Shown here one piece after another: positions 33,938 through 43,152 of a stretch of 64,000 nucleotides of DNA. The notes under the pieces were generated by a model. It was given only the letters and a program-made list of their open reading frames with translations, had not been told where the DNA came from and ran no database searches. Each line of letters starts with the position of its first letter. Position 1 is the first letter of the stretch. Position numbers and translations under genes: made by a program. The DNA is from Acidiflorens sp963791085 (lineage in GTDB: Bacteria > Acidobacteriota > Terriglobia > Terriglobales > Acidobacteriaceae): contig CAWBQG010000001.1 in assembly GCA_963791085.1 (NCBI GenBank), forward strand, positions 2,728,001-2,792,000, read 5' to 3'.

Positions 33938-35976
33938 CAATCCCCCGCTCCGGCATGGGCCGGGGTGCGCACGGGCACTGTGACCTGCACCGTGACCGGA
34001 GCGGTGTTGGGCACGAGCGCAACGATGGTCCCGAACACCATAATGATCAGCCCGATCCAGATCCACGGCACCAGCGGATTGACGTGCGCTTTGATGATCG
34101 GACGACCGGTGGTTTCGTTCTTCCCCTCGTAAACCAGATAAAGGTCACTGACCAGGAAAAAATCTTCGCGGAAGCTGGGATAAATGCGCGGCAGCGTCTG
34201 CGGCTGGCCGCTGGCCTTATAGAAGCGGCGTTCCGGAAACATGGTCGTGATCTGTTTGCCGCCACGGAAGACGTTGATGATCGCCCACTCGTTCGCGTAA
34301 TTGGGATTGTCGTCCTGCGTGTAGGACTGGCAAACCAGCGTGTAGGGGCCGATGTTCATCTTGTCCCCAAACGCCATCTCTTTTTCGACCTCTTTGTTAA
34401 ACGGCTGGCCAAGAATGCCGATGATAACCAGGGCCACTCCGAAGTGGACGATGTATCCGCCATAGCGGCGTGTGTTGCGGCGGCAGAGGTGCACCATGGC
34501 GGCAAAAATATTCTGGCCGCTCTTGCCGGCGATGACGCGGCCTCCGCGAACGAACTCCGAGATGACGGTGAAGATCACCAGTGCGGAAAGAATCGCCGCC
34601 ATGACCGCATAGAAATAGCCCGGGTCTTCCCACGGCCGCACGCCGAGCAAAATCATCATCAGACCCACGGCCACCGAACCGATAGCGGGGTAAAGGAAAT
34701 TGCGCTTCAAGCTCTCCACCGACGTTTTGCGCCACGCCAGCAGTGGGCCGACGGCGGTGAGCAACATCAGCAGCAGCGCGACCGGGATGGCGACCCGATT
34801 GAAAAATGGCGGTCCAACCGTGACTTTGTGTCCCTGCACCCATTCCGAAAGGATAGGGAAGAACGTGCCCCACAAAACGGTGAAGCACACGACCAGAAGC
34901 AAAAGGTTGTTGAACAGGAAACTGGATTCGCGCGAGACCAGCGATTCCAATTTGTGCTCGCTCTTCAGACGCGACAGGTTCTTGACGAGGAAGAATGCGC
35001 AAACTGCCGTCGTCAGCGCGATGAAAACAATGAACCACGTTCCGATGGAGGATTGCGCAAACGCATGCACGGAGCTGATGACGCCTGATCGCGTGAGGAA
35101 AGTTCCGAGCATCGAAAGCAAAAACGTGGCAAAGACGAGGACCATATTCCAGACTTTCAGCATGCCGCGTTTTTCCTGCATCATCACCGAGTGCAAAAAC
35201 GCCGTGCCCGTGAGCCAGGGCATGAGCGAGGCGTTTTCCACCGGATCCCAGCCCCAGTAGCCTCCCCAGCCCAGGACGGCGTAGGCCCAATGCGCACCAA
35301 GGAAGACTCCGATGGTCAGGAAGCACCAGGTCACCATGGTCCAGCGGCGCGTGATGTGAATCCACTTTTCGCCGGGGTAGTGCATGATGAGCGCGCCCAG
35401 CGCGAAGGCGAACGGGATGGTAAAGCCGACATATCCCAAGTAAAGCATGGGCGGATGGATGACCATCTCGGGATATTGAAGAAGAGGATTAAGGCCGGTG
35501 CCGTCGGCGGGCAGCGGTCCCTGTTCGAGAGCGAATGGGTGCGCGGCGAAATTGAGAATCAGAAGGAAGAAAACCTGAACGGCGGCGATGATAACCGAGG
35601 CATAGGCGAACAGGCGCTGATCGGTCTTGTAGCGCAGGCGGAGAACGAACCCGTAGCCCGCGAGCAGCAGCGACCAGAACAGCAGCGAGCCTTCCTGCCC
35701 CGACCAGAGCACGGCGAACTTGTAGGCGGCCGGAAGATCGCGGTTGCTGTGGTGGTAGATGTAGGCAATGGAGAAATCGTCGGCAAAGGCGGCCGAGACG
35801 AGCACGAAAGAGGCGAGAACGACGAGAGCGAAGGTGGCGATGCCGGCGCGGCGGGCGGTTTCTCCCAGACGAACCGAAGAGGCATCCCGTCCGAACAATG
35901 CGAGCAGGCCTGCCCCGAAAGAGTACGCACTCAGGCCGAGCGCCAATAGAAGCGCAAAGCTTCCTATTTGAGCCAT
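33937..35976 (-). CDS. ccmF: CcmF heme lyase subunit
   Basis: A 679-aa polytopic membrane protein that joins heme to apocytochrome c. The WWD heme-handling domain is clear (GWGGYWGWDPVENASLMPWL), with periplasmic histidines in VIHPPMLYLGYVG and many membrane segments along the length, ending in a periplasmic domain (FPERRFYKASGQPQTLPRIY) and a last helix. First gene of the ccmF-ccmH-ccmI-like operon. It serves cytochromes such as that at 17.2 kb. ccmE and the heme exporter genes are not in the window. Confidence 0.96.
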   Translation of the reverse strand: MAQIGSFALLLALGLSAYSFGAGLLALFGRDASSVRLGETARRAGIATFALVVLASFVLVSAAFADDFSIAYIYHHSNRDLPAAYKFAVLWSGQEGSLLFWSLLLAGYGFVLRLRYKTDQRLFAYASVIIAAVQVFFLLILNFAAHPFALEQGPLPADGTGLNPLLQYPEMVIHPPMLYLGYVGFTIPFAFALGALIMHYPGEKWIHITRRWTMVTWCFLTIGVFLGAHWAYAVLGWGGYWGWDPVENASLMPWLTGTAFLHSVMMQEKRGMLKVWNMVLVFATFLLSMLGTFLTRSGVISSVHAFAQSSIGTWFIVFIALTTAVCAFFLVKNLSRLKSEHKLESLVSRESSFLFNNLLLLVVCFTVLWGTFFPILSEWVQGHKVTVGPPFFNRVAIPVALLLMLLTAVGPLLAWRKTSVESLKRNFLYPAIGSVAVGLMMILLGVRPWEDPGYFYAVMAAILSALVIFTVISEFVRGGRVIAGKSGQNIFAAMVHLCRRNTRRYGGYIVHFGVALVIIGILGQPFNKEVEKEMAFGDKMNIGPYTLVCQSYTQDDNPNYANEWAIINVFRGGKQITTMFPERRFYKASGQPQTLPRIYPSFREDFFLVSDLYLVYEGKNETTGRPIIKAHVNPLVPWIWIGLIIMVFGTIVALVPNTAPVTVQVTVPVRTPAHAGAGD

Positions 35977-36045
35977 AGAGAGGAAATCCCCGATACTTCT
36001 ATTTTTTCAGAGATATGGTGGGGATGCAATGCGGGCCCGGCTAAA

Positions 36046-36426
36046 CTACTTCCCTTTTTCCAACGGATACGATTTCTCCCGCCAGCCGCGAATGCCGCCG
36101 TTCATCGAAATCACGTTGGTGTAGCCCATTTTCTGCAGATTGTCGGCGGCGAGAGCGGAGCGAAATCCGCCTCCGCAATAGAGAACGAGGGGAGTGTCGA
36201 GTGCCGGATACTTGGCCTCTACGTCGCGCTCGATGACGCCCTTGCCCAGGTGAACGGCGCCCGCAATATGGTCGACATCGAATTCGCGGTCCTCGCGGAC
36301 GTCGAGGAGGACGAACTTGTCGCCACGATCGAGACGCGCCTTGACCTCGTCCACGGTCGTTTCACGAACGCGGCTTCGGGCGTCGTCGACAATCTTGAGA
36401 AAACGCGGAGGGTGATTGTGAGCCAT
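36046..36426 (-). CDS. Rhodanese-like domain protein
   Basis: A 126-aa single rhodanese domain: VDEVKARLDRGDKFVLLDVREDREFDVDHIAGAVHLGKGVIERDVEAKYPALDTPLVLYCGGGFRS. The active-site loop CGGGFRS has the catalytic Cys, suggesting a persulfide carrier or sulfurtransferase. Cytoplasmic; no sulfur-metabolism gene adjacent. Confidence 0.9.
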   Translation of the reverse strand: MAHNHPPRFLKIVDDARSRVRETTVDEVKARLDRGDKFVLLDVREDREFDVDHIAGAVHLGKGVIERDVEAKYPALDTPLVLYCGGGFRSALAADNLQKMGYTNVISMNGGIRGWREKSYPLEKGK

Positions 36427-36586
36427 GAGAGTCTCTCCGGAGAAAATAGTAGCAGAGCAGCTTTCAGCCGTCAGCCATCAGGTCTCAGGGAAGGCTCACT
36501 GGAACGGTCAGGAGCGCATGCGAAACCGGGCACAATGTCAAGAACTTGGATTCTCATGTTCGGCATGTAAAGATAAAAGACACGCT

Positions 36587-37087
36587 ATGACGCTGGTGAT
36601 CCGGAAATCGGCCATTCACTCCTTCGGTTGCTACACAACGAAGCGCATCCGCAAGGGCACGCTGATCGTCGAGTATGTGGGTGAGCACCTAAGCTACGAA
36701 GAGGCGGACGACCTTTACGACGATTTCGAGAACACGTATTTGTTCGGGCTCGACGGCGGCAAGCGCATCATTGACGGTTATGGCGTGGCCGCATTTGTGA
36801 ATCATTCGTGCAAACCGAACTGCGAAACGGATCAGATCGCGGGCAAGATGTGGATCATCGCGCTGCGCGATATTGAGCCCGGAGAAGAACTGACTTACGA
36901 CTACAACCTTTATGACGGCGAGGATGAGGCTCCGTGCTTATGCGGGGCGAGGCGATGCCGAGGGAGTCTGTATTCGTCAGCGCACCTGCGCAAGCTGAAG
37001 AAGAAGCGCGAGAAGGCGGCGACCGCGGCAGCTGCGCGCGCCAGTGGGAGCTCCGGTGCGCCGGAAGATGTGGCGAGGGCGAGTTGA
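36587..37087 (+). CDS. SET-domain protein methyltransferase
   Basis: A 166-aa protein consisting of a SET domain plus a basic Lys/Ala-rich tail. Motifs: SFGCYTTKRIRKGTLIVEYVGE, then FVNHSCKPNCET (the NHSC knot and SAM site), ALRDIEPGEELTYDYNLYDGEDEAPCLCGARRCRG (ELTYDY plus a post-SET-like Cys cluster CLCGARRCRG). Full motif set suggests an active lysine methyltransferase. I moved the start to ATG 36587 because earlier residues derive from a repeat. SET proteins in bacteria are sporadic; substrate unknown, possibly a DNA-binding protein. Confidence 0.88.
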   Translation: MTLVIRKSAIHSFGCYTTKRIRKGTLIVEYVGEHLSYEEADDLYDDFENTYLFGLDGGKRIIDGYGVAAFVNHSCKPNCETDQIAGKMWIIALRDIEPGEELTYDYNLYDGEDEAPCLCGARRCRGSLYSSAHLRKLKKKREKAATAAAARASGSSGAPEDVARAS

Positions 37088-37138
37088 CGCTGCGGGGCCA
37101 CATGCTGTCCCCATACGATTTGATGCCGCACGCAGACT

Positions 37139-37169
37139 GCATAGATCCTTCGCTGCGCTCAGGATGACA
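37139..37169. repeat. Partial CGAGGAATC-family repeat
   Basis: GCATAGATCCTTCGCTGCGCTCAGGATGACA is a half-unit resembling the right arm of the element at 31851-31939. It lies just upstream of gatC. Confidence 0.55.
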
Positions 37170-37221
37170 ATGTGAACTTGTACGCCGAACCCGTAACAGA
37201 CCGCGCAAGAACTGTCGATCT

Positions 37222-37560
37222 ATGAAGGTTACCGACAAAGACGTTGCCTATGTGGCCGAACTGGCCAGCCTTGACCTCACGTCCGACGAGCGCGCGCGCA
37301 TGCTGCGCGATCTGAATTCCATCCTCGAATATGTGGATCGCCTTAGCGGACTGGATACCGAGAACGTTGAGCCGATGGCGCAGGTTTCCGACCGCTATGG
37401 CGTGGATGTGTCGCGGCAAGGGAGCGAGCGCTTTGCCTACGCTGCGCGGGAAGACGTGAAAGAAGGCTTGCGCCCATCGTTGCCGCATGACGAGGCAATG
37501 AAGAACGCTCCCGGGACGGACGGAACGTTCTTCGAAGTGCCGAAGGTGATCGAGAAATAG
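37222..37560 (+). CDS. gatC: Asp/Glu-tRNA amidotransferase subunit C
   Basis: A 112-aa GatC: VTDKDVAYVAELASLDLTSDERARMLRDLNSILEYVDRLSGLDTENVEPMAQV, with the C-terminal LRPSLPHDEAMKNAPGTDGTFFEVPKVIE. It holds GatA and GatB together in the enzyme that converts Glu-tRNA-Gln or Asp-tRNA-Asn to the amide form. gatA follows after 20 bases; gatB is not in the window. Confidence 0.96.
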   Translation: MKVTDKDVAYVAELASLDLTSDERARMLRDLNSILEYVDRLSGLDTENVEPMAQVSDRYGVDVSRQGSERFAYAAREDVKEGLRPSLPHDEAMKNAPGTDGTFFEVPKVIEK

Positions 37561-37580
37561 GTAGGCGATAAGACTACGAA

Positions 37581-39116
37581 ATGACCGAAAAGGAAAATTC
37601 CGCGTCATCGCATGTCTGGCAGTCAATCGATCACATCCGAACTTCGATTGCGGAACAGCAGACAACCGCTGCCGCGCTCGCCGATGAGTTCTACGCGCGC
37701 ATCAAGAAAGACGACCCAGAGATTGGCGCCTTCCTGACGCTGTCCGAGGATCGGGCGCGAGCGCAGTGCGAGCGCATCGACAAACTCGTTGCCGAAGGCC
37801 AGCCTTTGCCGCCCCTCGCTGGGGTTCCCATCGCGATCAAGGATGTGATGGTGACGCGTGGCGTGCGGACGACCGCAGGATCGAAGATCCTCGACAACTT
37901 CATTCCGCCTTATGACTGCACTGCCGTTGCGCGACTGGAAGCGGCGGGCGCAGTCGTGCTCGGCAAGCTCAATTGCGACGAGTTTGCCATGGGCTCGTCG
38001 AACGAGAATTCGGCTTATCGTCCTGTGCGCAATCCGCGCGACAAGACCCGCGTTCCAGGCGGTTCGTCGGGCGGATCGGCAGCAGCCGTCGCAGCGGGAA
38101 TGGCGGTGGCTACGCTCGGCTCCGATACGGGCGGATCGATTCGGCAGCCTGCTTCGTTCTGCGGCGTGGTTGGACTGAAGCCGACTTACGGCCGCGTGTC
38201 GCGCTATGGGCTGATTGCGTTTGCCTCATCGCTGGATCACATCGGGCCGTTCGCGAATACGGTGAAGGACGCAGCGCTGGTGCTGCAAACGATTGCCGGT
38301 CGCGATCCGATGGATTCCACCTCTGCCGACACTCCGGTTCCCGATTATGTGGCGGAATTGGAGAAGCCGCTCGACGAAGGGCTGAGTTCGTGTGGCGCGG
38401 GCGCCCACGCCCGCGAAAAGCGTGCAGCTTCCGATGAGCCGATAAGAATCGGCGTCCCAAAGGAATATTTCAGCTCTGGGCTCGATGCGGAAGTGCGCGC
38501 GGCAGTTGAGGCAGCGATTCAGAAGCTGGCTTCGCTTGGCTGCGAGATTGTGCCGGTCTCGTTGCCGCATACCGAATACGCGATTCCGGCTTACTACATC
38601 GTGGCGACTGCGGAAGCGTCGGCAAATCTGGCGCGCTTTGACGGAGTTCGTTACGGATTTCGCGCGCGCGGCGCGAAGACGCTGGCGGAAATGTATCGGC
38701 AAACACGCGACGCTGGATTCGGCATGGAAGTGAAACGGCGCATCATGCTCGGCACTTATGCGCTGAGCGCCGGATATTACGATGCCTATTACTTGAAAGC
38801 GCAAAAAGTTCGTACGCTGCTAACGCGCGATTTCGATGAGGCTTTCAAGAAAGTAGATGTGATCGCAGCGCCCACTGCGCCGACTCCGGCGTTCAAGCTG
38901 GGCGAGAAAGTGGACGATCCGCTGGCGATGTATCTCGCGGATATCTACACGGTGACGGCAAATCTGGCGGGCATTCCGGGAATTTCAGTTCCCTGCGGCC
39001 TGACACGCGAAGGCCTGCCGATTGGCCTGCAGATTTTCGGGCAGCACCTTGATGAGGCGACGGTGTTGCGAGTGGCGCATGCGTATGAAAAATCGTCGTC
39101 GGGCGTTGGTCGTTAG
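37581..39116 (+). CDS. gatA: Glu-tRNA(Gln) amidotransferase subunit A, with an in-frame repeat insertion
   Basis: A 511-aa amidase-signature enzyme releasing ammonia from glutamine for tRNA amidation. The Ser-cisSer-Lys triad is present: Lys in VPIAIKDVM, Sers in PGGSSGGSAAAVAAG and SDTGGSIRQPASFCG. About residue 272 the peptide SSCGAGAHAREKRAA interrupts the usual run into RIGVPKEYF; its DNA (38390-38417) is a palindromic repeat also found in intergenic DNA. The insertion is in a surface-loop region between conserved blocks, so the enzyme is probably active. Confidence 0.96.
   Translation: MTEKENSASSHVWQSIDHIRTSIAEQQTTAAALADEFYARIKKDDPEIGAFLTLSEDRARAQCERIDKLVAEGQPLPPLAGVPIAIKDVMVTRGVRTTAGSKILDNFIPPYDCTAVARLEAAGAVVLGKLNCDEFAMGSSNENSAYRPVRNPRDKTRVPGGSSGGSAAAVAAGMAVATLGSDTGGSIRQPASFCGVVGLKPTYGRVSRYGLIAFASSLDHIGPFANTVKDAALVLQTIAGRDPMDSTSADTPVPDYVAELEKPLDEGLSSCGAGAHAREKRAASDEPIRIGVPKEYFSSGLDAEVRAAVEAAIQKLASLGCEIVPVSLPHTEYAIPAYYIVATAEASANLARFDGVRYGFRARGAKTLAEMYRQTRDAGFGMEVKRRIMLGTYALSAGYYDAYYLKAQKVRTLLTRDFDEAFKKVDVIAAPTAPTPAFKLGEKVDDPLAMYLADIYTVTANLAGIPGISVPCGLTREGLPIGLQIFGQHLDEATVLRVAHAYEKSSSGVGR
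38390..38417. repeat. Palindromic element inside gatA
   Basis: GTGTGGCGCGGGCG-CCCA-CGCCCGCG, arms CGCGGGCG/CGCCCGCG. Shares GTGTGGCGCGG with the intergenic element at 30361-30388 (read on the other strand). Confidence 0.75.
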
Positions 39117-39143
39117 TCGTTCGATCCGGATTCCGCGGTCCGC

Positions 39144-39167
39144 GACGCGGCTAGCCGCGTCTCTACA
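39144..39167. repeat. GACGCGG/CCGCGTC palindrome after gatA
   Basis: GACGCGGCTAGCCGCGTCTCTACA contains the perfect palindrome GACGCGGCTAGCCGCGTC. A related longer unit lies at 62735-62795. Between the ends of two convergent genes, so it could also aid termination. Confidence 0.6.
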
Positions 39168-39774
39168 GAGGTTCGTAGTATTTCTCGCCGGCGCAAGCCT
39201 TGCATAAAATTCGGCCGTCGCGCTCCACTTCGCGACGAAAGTTGATGCCCTCGCCGCATTCGGCGCAGACGATGCGGTCGGCTTTGTAGCCCGGGAATTC
39301 TTCCGGGAGCAACTCCACTCTTACCCATTCGGTTGTGAACAGGTCTTCGTCTTTCATTTTGCGATAGGCGAGCATCTGCTGCTGGTTCTTGTTTTCGATT
39401 TCCGGGTGCATCTCGCGGGCTAGCTTTTTCGAGGATTCTTTGGCGGCGACGCGGATGGCTTTGTACCGGTTGTCGGAGCCGGCTGGACGCGACTGCACTC
39501 CGAGATCCACGAATGTGGCGGCCATTTTCCCCCAGTCGCGGAATTTGAGGGCGCGCTTGCCGAGACGGCATCCGGTGACCACTCCGATGGCGTCGGTGGC
39601 GCAGCGGTCGATTTCGACGAAGGTGACGAGGCGCTTGCGGTCTTTGCCGCGCGGATCGTCAATGCCGAGTTTGGCCAGGCCCAGCATGGCGAGGCGCACG
39701 CCCAGGATTTGCCCGGCGCAGAGGTGGCCGTGGGCAATTTCAGCTTCGCGGATGAGGGCGTCAAGGGAGTGCAT
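39163..39774 (-). CDS. FmdE-domain protein with C-terminal zinc ribbon
   Basis: A 203-aa protein of the FmdE family (named from formylmethanofuran dehydrogenase subunit E, widespread in bacteria without that pathway). N-terminal domain: AHGHLCAGQILGVRLAMLGLAKLG, TFVEIDRCATDAIGVVTGC; C-terminal zinc ribbon CAECGEGINFRREVERDGRILCKAC. Start ATG 39774 preceded by GGA; earlier residues lie in repeat DNA. Often linked to molybdopterin or tungstopterin enzymes, but nothing here confirms that. Confidence 0.85.
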   Translation of the reverse strand: MHSLDALIREAEIAHGHLCAGQILGVRLAMLGLAKLGIDDPRGKDRKRLVTFVEIDRCATDAIGVVTGCRLGKRALKFRDWGKMAATFVDLGVQSRPAGSDNRYKAIRVAAKESSKKLAREMHPEIENKNQQQMLAYRKMKDEDLFTTEWVRVELLPEEFPGYKADRIVCAECGEGINFRREVERDGRILCKACAGEKYYEPL

Positions 39775-39794
39775 GTTTTCCGCTTTCAGCGTGC

Positions 39795-39933
39795 TGTAGC
39801 GCCGGCATCTTGCCGGCTCTCCCGAAGGCATCTCGCCCTCGAAGCGGCGGGCGAGGACGCCCGCCGGACAGCCGCCGGGACGGCGGCGCTACACCAAATC
39901 TATCGCTTCGACCCGCGTGTAGCCGGCGCTACT
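39795..39933. repeat. GTAGCGCCGGC repeat cluster
   Basis: Begins CTGTAGCGCCGGC and ends GCCGGCGCTAC, with internal inverse copies (GCCGCCGGGACGGCGGCGCTACA). It fills the gap between the FmdE-like gene and cysS and reaches the cysS stop codon. A shorter relative is inside lolC (58910-58951). Confidence 0.7.
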
Positions 39934-41426
39934 TTCTTCGCCAGCGGACGCCTTCTTTTGTGTTCTCTACGATGATGCCAGCGGCGGTTAGTTCGGCGCG
40001 GATGGCATCGCTGGCCTTGAAATTGCGGCTCTTCCTTGCAGCTTCCATCTCCGCTAGTTTTTGATTCACCTGTTCATCCGCAAGTTGCGCCGAGCCAGCG
40101 AGTTCCAGCAACTCCGGGCTGATATCTTTTTCGCGGCCTTCGGCCTTGGCCCAATCGAGTACCGCTTTCATCTTGGGCTGATCGTCGTCTTTCAAGACGG
40201 CGAAGATGGCGTCGAAGCGGTCTAGCGTCGCGAGCAGGGCCTGCACGTCATCCCGCTTGACTTCGCCGGCGTCGAGTGCGGTGTTGGCTTTGCGCAGCAT
40301 GTCGAAGATTGCGCCCTGGGCCTGGGCGGTATTGAGGTCGTCGCTGAGCGCGGCGGTGATCGCGGCCGCGGTTTCGCGCGCGAGCGCGATAATAGCCGGG
40401 TTCGATCCGGCCGGAAACTGTCCGCTGGCCAATCCACTGGTCAGCCGGAAGCGGAAGTTGCGCAGCTTTTCGACAGAACTGGCGGCGGATTTCAGGCCGT
40501 CGAAAGTGAAGTTGAGCTGGTTGTTGTAGGGAACCTGCGTGAGCAGCCAACGGATGGTTGACGGCTTGTGTCCTTTAAGCACCAGGTCGCGCAGCGTAAA
40601 GAAGTTTCCCAGGCTCTTGGACATTTTCTGTCCTTCGACGAGCAGGAATCGGGCGTGAAACCAGTAGCGGGCGAACTGCTGGCCGGTCATCGCCTCCGAT
40701 TGCGCGATTTCGTTCTCGTGGTGCGGGAAGATGAGGTCTTCGCCGCCAGCGTGCAGGTCGAAGCTGGGGCCGAGTTCTTCCATCGACATGACGGAGCACT
40801 CGATGTGCCAGCCGGGACGGCCGGGGCCGATGGAGGTCTCCCACGAGGCCTCGCCGGGCTTGGGCGCTTTCCAGAGGGCGAAGTCGCGGGCGCTGTCTTT
40901 TTCGTATTCGTCAACGTCAACGCGTGCGCCGTCGGTCATGCCGGCGAAATCCTTTTTTGAAAGCTTGCCATACTCCGGGAATTTGGCGATGCGGAAATAA
41001 TAGGACCCGTCGTCGGTCCGGTAAGCGAAGCCCTTTTCGGCGAGCTTGGCGATGAAGGTTGCCATCTGCTCGAATGTGCTCGGTGGCGCGCACGAGCGTG
41101 GGCTGGGCGATGTTGAGCAGGGCCGAGTCTTCGAGAAACGCCTTGGCATACTTCGCCGTGTACTCCTGCACGCTGACGCCGTCGCGAGCGGCATTGCGGA
41201 TGATCTTGTCGTCCACGTCGGTAATGTTCATGACGTAGCGAACGTCGTATCCGGACTGCAGCAGGAAGCGGTAGAGAAGATCGACGGCGATGAATGTACG
41301 GAAGTTGCCGATGTGGCCGTAGTCGTAGACGGTGGGACCGCAGGCGTACATGCGGACGCGATTGTCATCGATCGGGTGGAAGTCTTCGACTTTTCCGGAG
41401 AGAGTATTAAAGAGACGAATGGCCAT
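39929..41426 (-). CDS. cysS: Cysteinyl-tRNA synthetase, frameshifted
   Basis: Charges tRNA-Cys. First frame (41426 downwards) has MYACGPTVYDYGHIGNFR (HIGH region, zinc Cys) and ITDVDDKIIRNA; the other frame (to 39929) has GWHIECSVM (zinc ligands), HHENEIAQSEA and KMSKSLGNF. The join is ATEHI|EQMATFIAKLAEKG, exact once one base (the G at 41072, plus strand) is removed. Both parts are fully conserved and the gene is normally essential, so a sequence error or very recent insertion is most likely. Repaired length is about 498 aa. Confidence 0.93.
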
Positions 41427-41612
41427 GGATAGATGAGTTCGCGCGTATTGAGCGAAGCTAGAAGTTTTATTCTAGGGGCGCGTGAGAAATGGAGCAATGG
41501 GGATGATAGCTTCGAGCCGCGAGCTTCGAACTACGAGCAAGCGGAACCGCAGCGCCGTACGGCCGTCACCGGCCGCGCGACGGCGATGGATCGGTGTTAA
41601 AGTTTACGCGAC

Positions 41613-41689
41613 GGCCCCGTAGCTCAACTGGATAGAGCATCAGTCTTCGGAACTGAGGGTTGGGGGTTCGATTCCCTCCGGGGTCGCCA
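41613..41689 (+). tRNA. tRNA-Arg (TCG anticodon)
   Basis: Cloverleaf GGCCCCG ... CGGGGTCGCCA. D-arm AGCTCAACTGGATAGAGC, anticodon stem TCAGT/ACTGA with loop CTTCGGA, T-arm TGGGGGTTCGATTCCCTC, encoded CCA at 41687-41689. The 3' half is a common attachment site, and an integrase gene starts 40 bases downstream. Confidence 0.97.
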
Positions 41690-41728
41690 GCTATTGTAGA
41701 TAAAGGACTTATACGCTTCTTGTAGCTT

Positions 41729-42832
41729 ATGTACTTCGTTTGTACTACACTCTTTGCCGTGCTCACGGCGTATCGTCGTCATCGCTCATCGTGCAAACAT
41801 CGCTCTCGGCGCGTGAAGGGATGCTTCTGCCCCATCTGGGTGCAAGGCATCTTGGACGGCAAGCGGGTGCGCCGGTCTCTTGATCTCACTTCATGGGAAG
41901 CCGCGCAAAGAAGAATCAGGGACTTGGAGATCCACGGGGAGAAGAACCTCATCTCCGTTGAGGATGCCTGCGAACGATGGATCGCCGATTGCGAGGCGCG
42001 GGGCCTGCAGGAATCTACACTGAGTAAATATCGAGCACGGAAGGTGGAATTGTCGAAGGTATTTGGCAAGCTATCCGTGCGTTCAGTTTCGATAGAAGAT
42101 TTACGGCATTTGCGCGAGGGCTGGAAGGTGAAAGCTTCCAGCACGGGAAAACGGCTGGAAATAATCAGGAATTTCTTTGCATTCTGCATCGCGTCGGAAT
42201 GGATCGCGCAAAGCCCGGCGCGGGGCATAAAGCCGCCGAAGGTCCGGCAGTCTCCTACTCTGCCGTTCAGCGCGGAAGAATGGGAGAAGATTTTGTGGGC
42301 GCTGGACGCCTACGAGGAGCTGCATCCGAACCGGATACGGAGGACGGCTCTCCAACTTAAAGCGATTGTCCTCTTGATGCGCTATTCCGGCATCCGCATT
42401 TCTGATGTCGTGGCGTTGAAGCGGGATAAGGTTGCAAAAGGCCGTCTGTTTTTATACCAAGCGAAGACGGGTCAGCCGGTTCAGATTCCGTTGCCGAAAA
42501 TCGTGTTAAATGCGTTGAAGGATTGTGACGAGGGGCAGCCATTCTATTTCTGGTCCGGCGTTTCGCGGGTCAAAACGGCGATAACCGAGTGGCAGGAACG
42601 GATCAAGAAAGTGTTCGAGATTGCCGGCGTGGGAACTCCGGGCGCCCGTTTCCAGAGCCATCGCCTGCGCGATACGTTTTCCGTGGAGCTCTTAAATCGC
42701 GGCGTTCCCCTGCAGACGGTTTCCATGCTCCTCGGTCATTCGAGCGTGAGGACAACGGAACGCCATTATTCCCCATGGGTGAAGTCGAGGCAGGACGCGC
42801 TTGAAGAGGCGATCAGGAAAACGTGGGCTTAG
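41729..42832 (+). CDS. Tyrosine recombinase (integrase)
   Basis: A 367-aa site-specific recombinase. Catalytic residues are in place: Arg 223 (RYSGIRISD), Lys about 246, His 311 and Arg 314 (HRLRDTFSVELL), His 337 (LLGHSS), nucleophile Tyr 347 (HYS). N-terminal SAM-like core-binding domain at about 75-165 (LISVEDACERWIADCEARGLQESTLSKYRARKVE). Position directly behind tRNA-Arg is typical of an integrated island. No excisionase seen. Start may be internal (GTG 41759). Confidence 0.92.
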   Translation: MYFVCTTLFAVLTAYRRHRSSCKHRSRRVKGCFCPIWVQGILDGKRVRRSLDLTSWEAAQRRIRDLEIHGEKNLISVEDACERWIADCEARGLQESTLSKYRARKVELSKVFGKLSVRSVSIEDLRHLREGWKVKASSTGKRLEIIRNFFAFCIASEWIAQSPARGIKPPKVRQSPTLPFSAEEWEKILWALDAYEELHPNRIRRTALQLKAIVLLMRYSGIRISDVVALKRDKVAKGRLFLYQAKTGQPVQIPLPKIVLNALKDCDEGQPFYFWSGVSRVKTAITEWQERIKKVFEIAGVGTPGARFQSHRLRDTFSVELLNRGVPLQTVSMLLGHSSVRTTERHYSPWVKSRQDALEEAIRKTWA

Positions 42833-42888
42833 CGCGAGCGTAAAGACCCGCGCCTTGACAAGTAATCGACCTGCCTTATGCTGAGTGC

Positions 42889-43152
42889 ATGAGCGACATG
42901 AAACCTTATCCCCTCACTGAGGCTGAATGGAAGGAGATCAGCCAAGTTCCGGCTGTTCGGGAAGCTTGGGGGTTAGAAGACGCTGTGGATGCTGAAACGC
43001 TAGCGTCCCTGATCTACGGCGCGAGGTTCAACTATGTTTCTGGCGGCCCCGGATACGTTGGTGATCTCTATATCTTGCAAGGTGACGTTCTGACCGAACA
43101 TTCTCCGTTCGTGTTGCGCCGAGGGAAGGATGGGAAGTTGGTAGTTTGCTAG
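42889..43152 (+). CDS. Small unknown protein in the tRNA-Arg island
   Basis: An 87-aa protein (MKPYPLTEAEWKEISQVPAVREAWGLEDAVDAETLASLIYGARFNYVSGGPGYVGDLYILQGDVL). Looks like a folded alpha/beta protein; I know no family. Lies 56 bases after the integrase on the same strand. Confidence 0.55.
   Translation: MSDMKPYPLTEAEWKEISQVPAVREAWGLEDAVDAETLASLIYGARFNYVSGGPGYVGDLYILQGDVLTEHSPFVLRRGKDGKLVVC

Noticed and set aside
33955..35088. Long plus-strand open frame (377 codons) opposite ccmF
   Set aside because: Shadow of ccmF: composition rich in Arg/Asp/His/Gln with no family resemblance; ccmF on the other strand is unambiguous.
41069..41075. Programmed frameshift in cysS
   Set aside because: The site (ATTCGAG on the coding strand) is not slippery and has no stimulatory hairpin; a one-base indel fits better.
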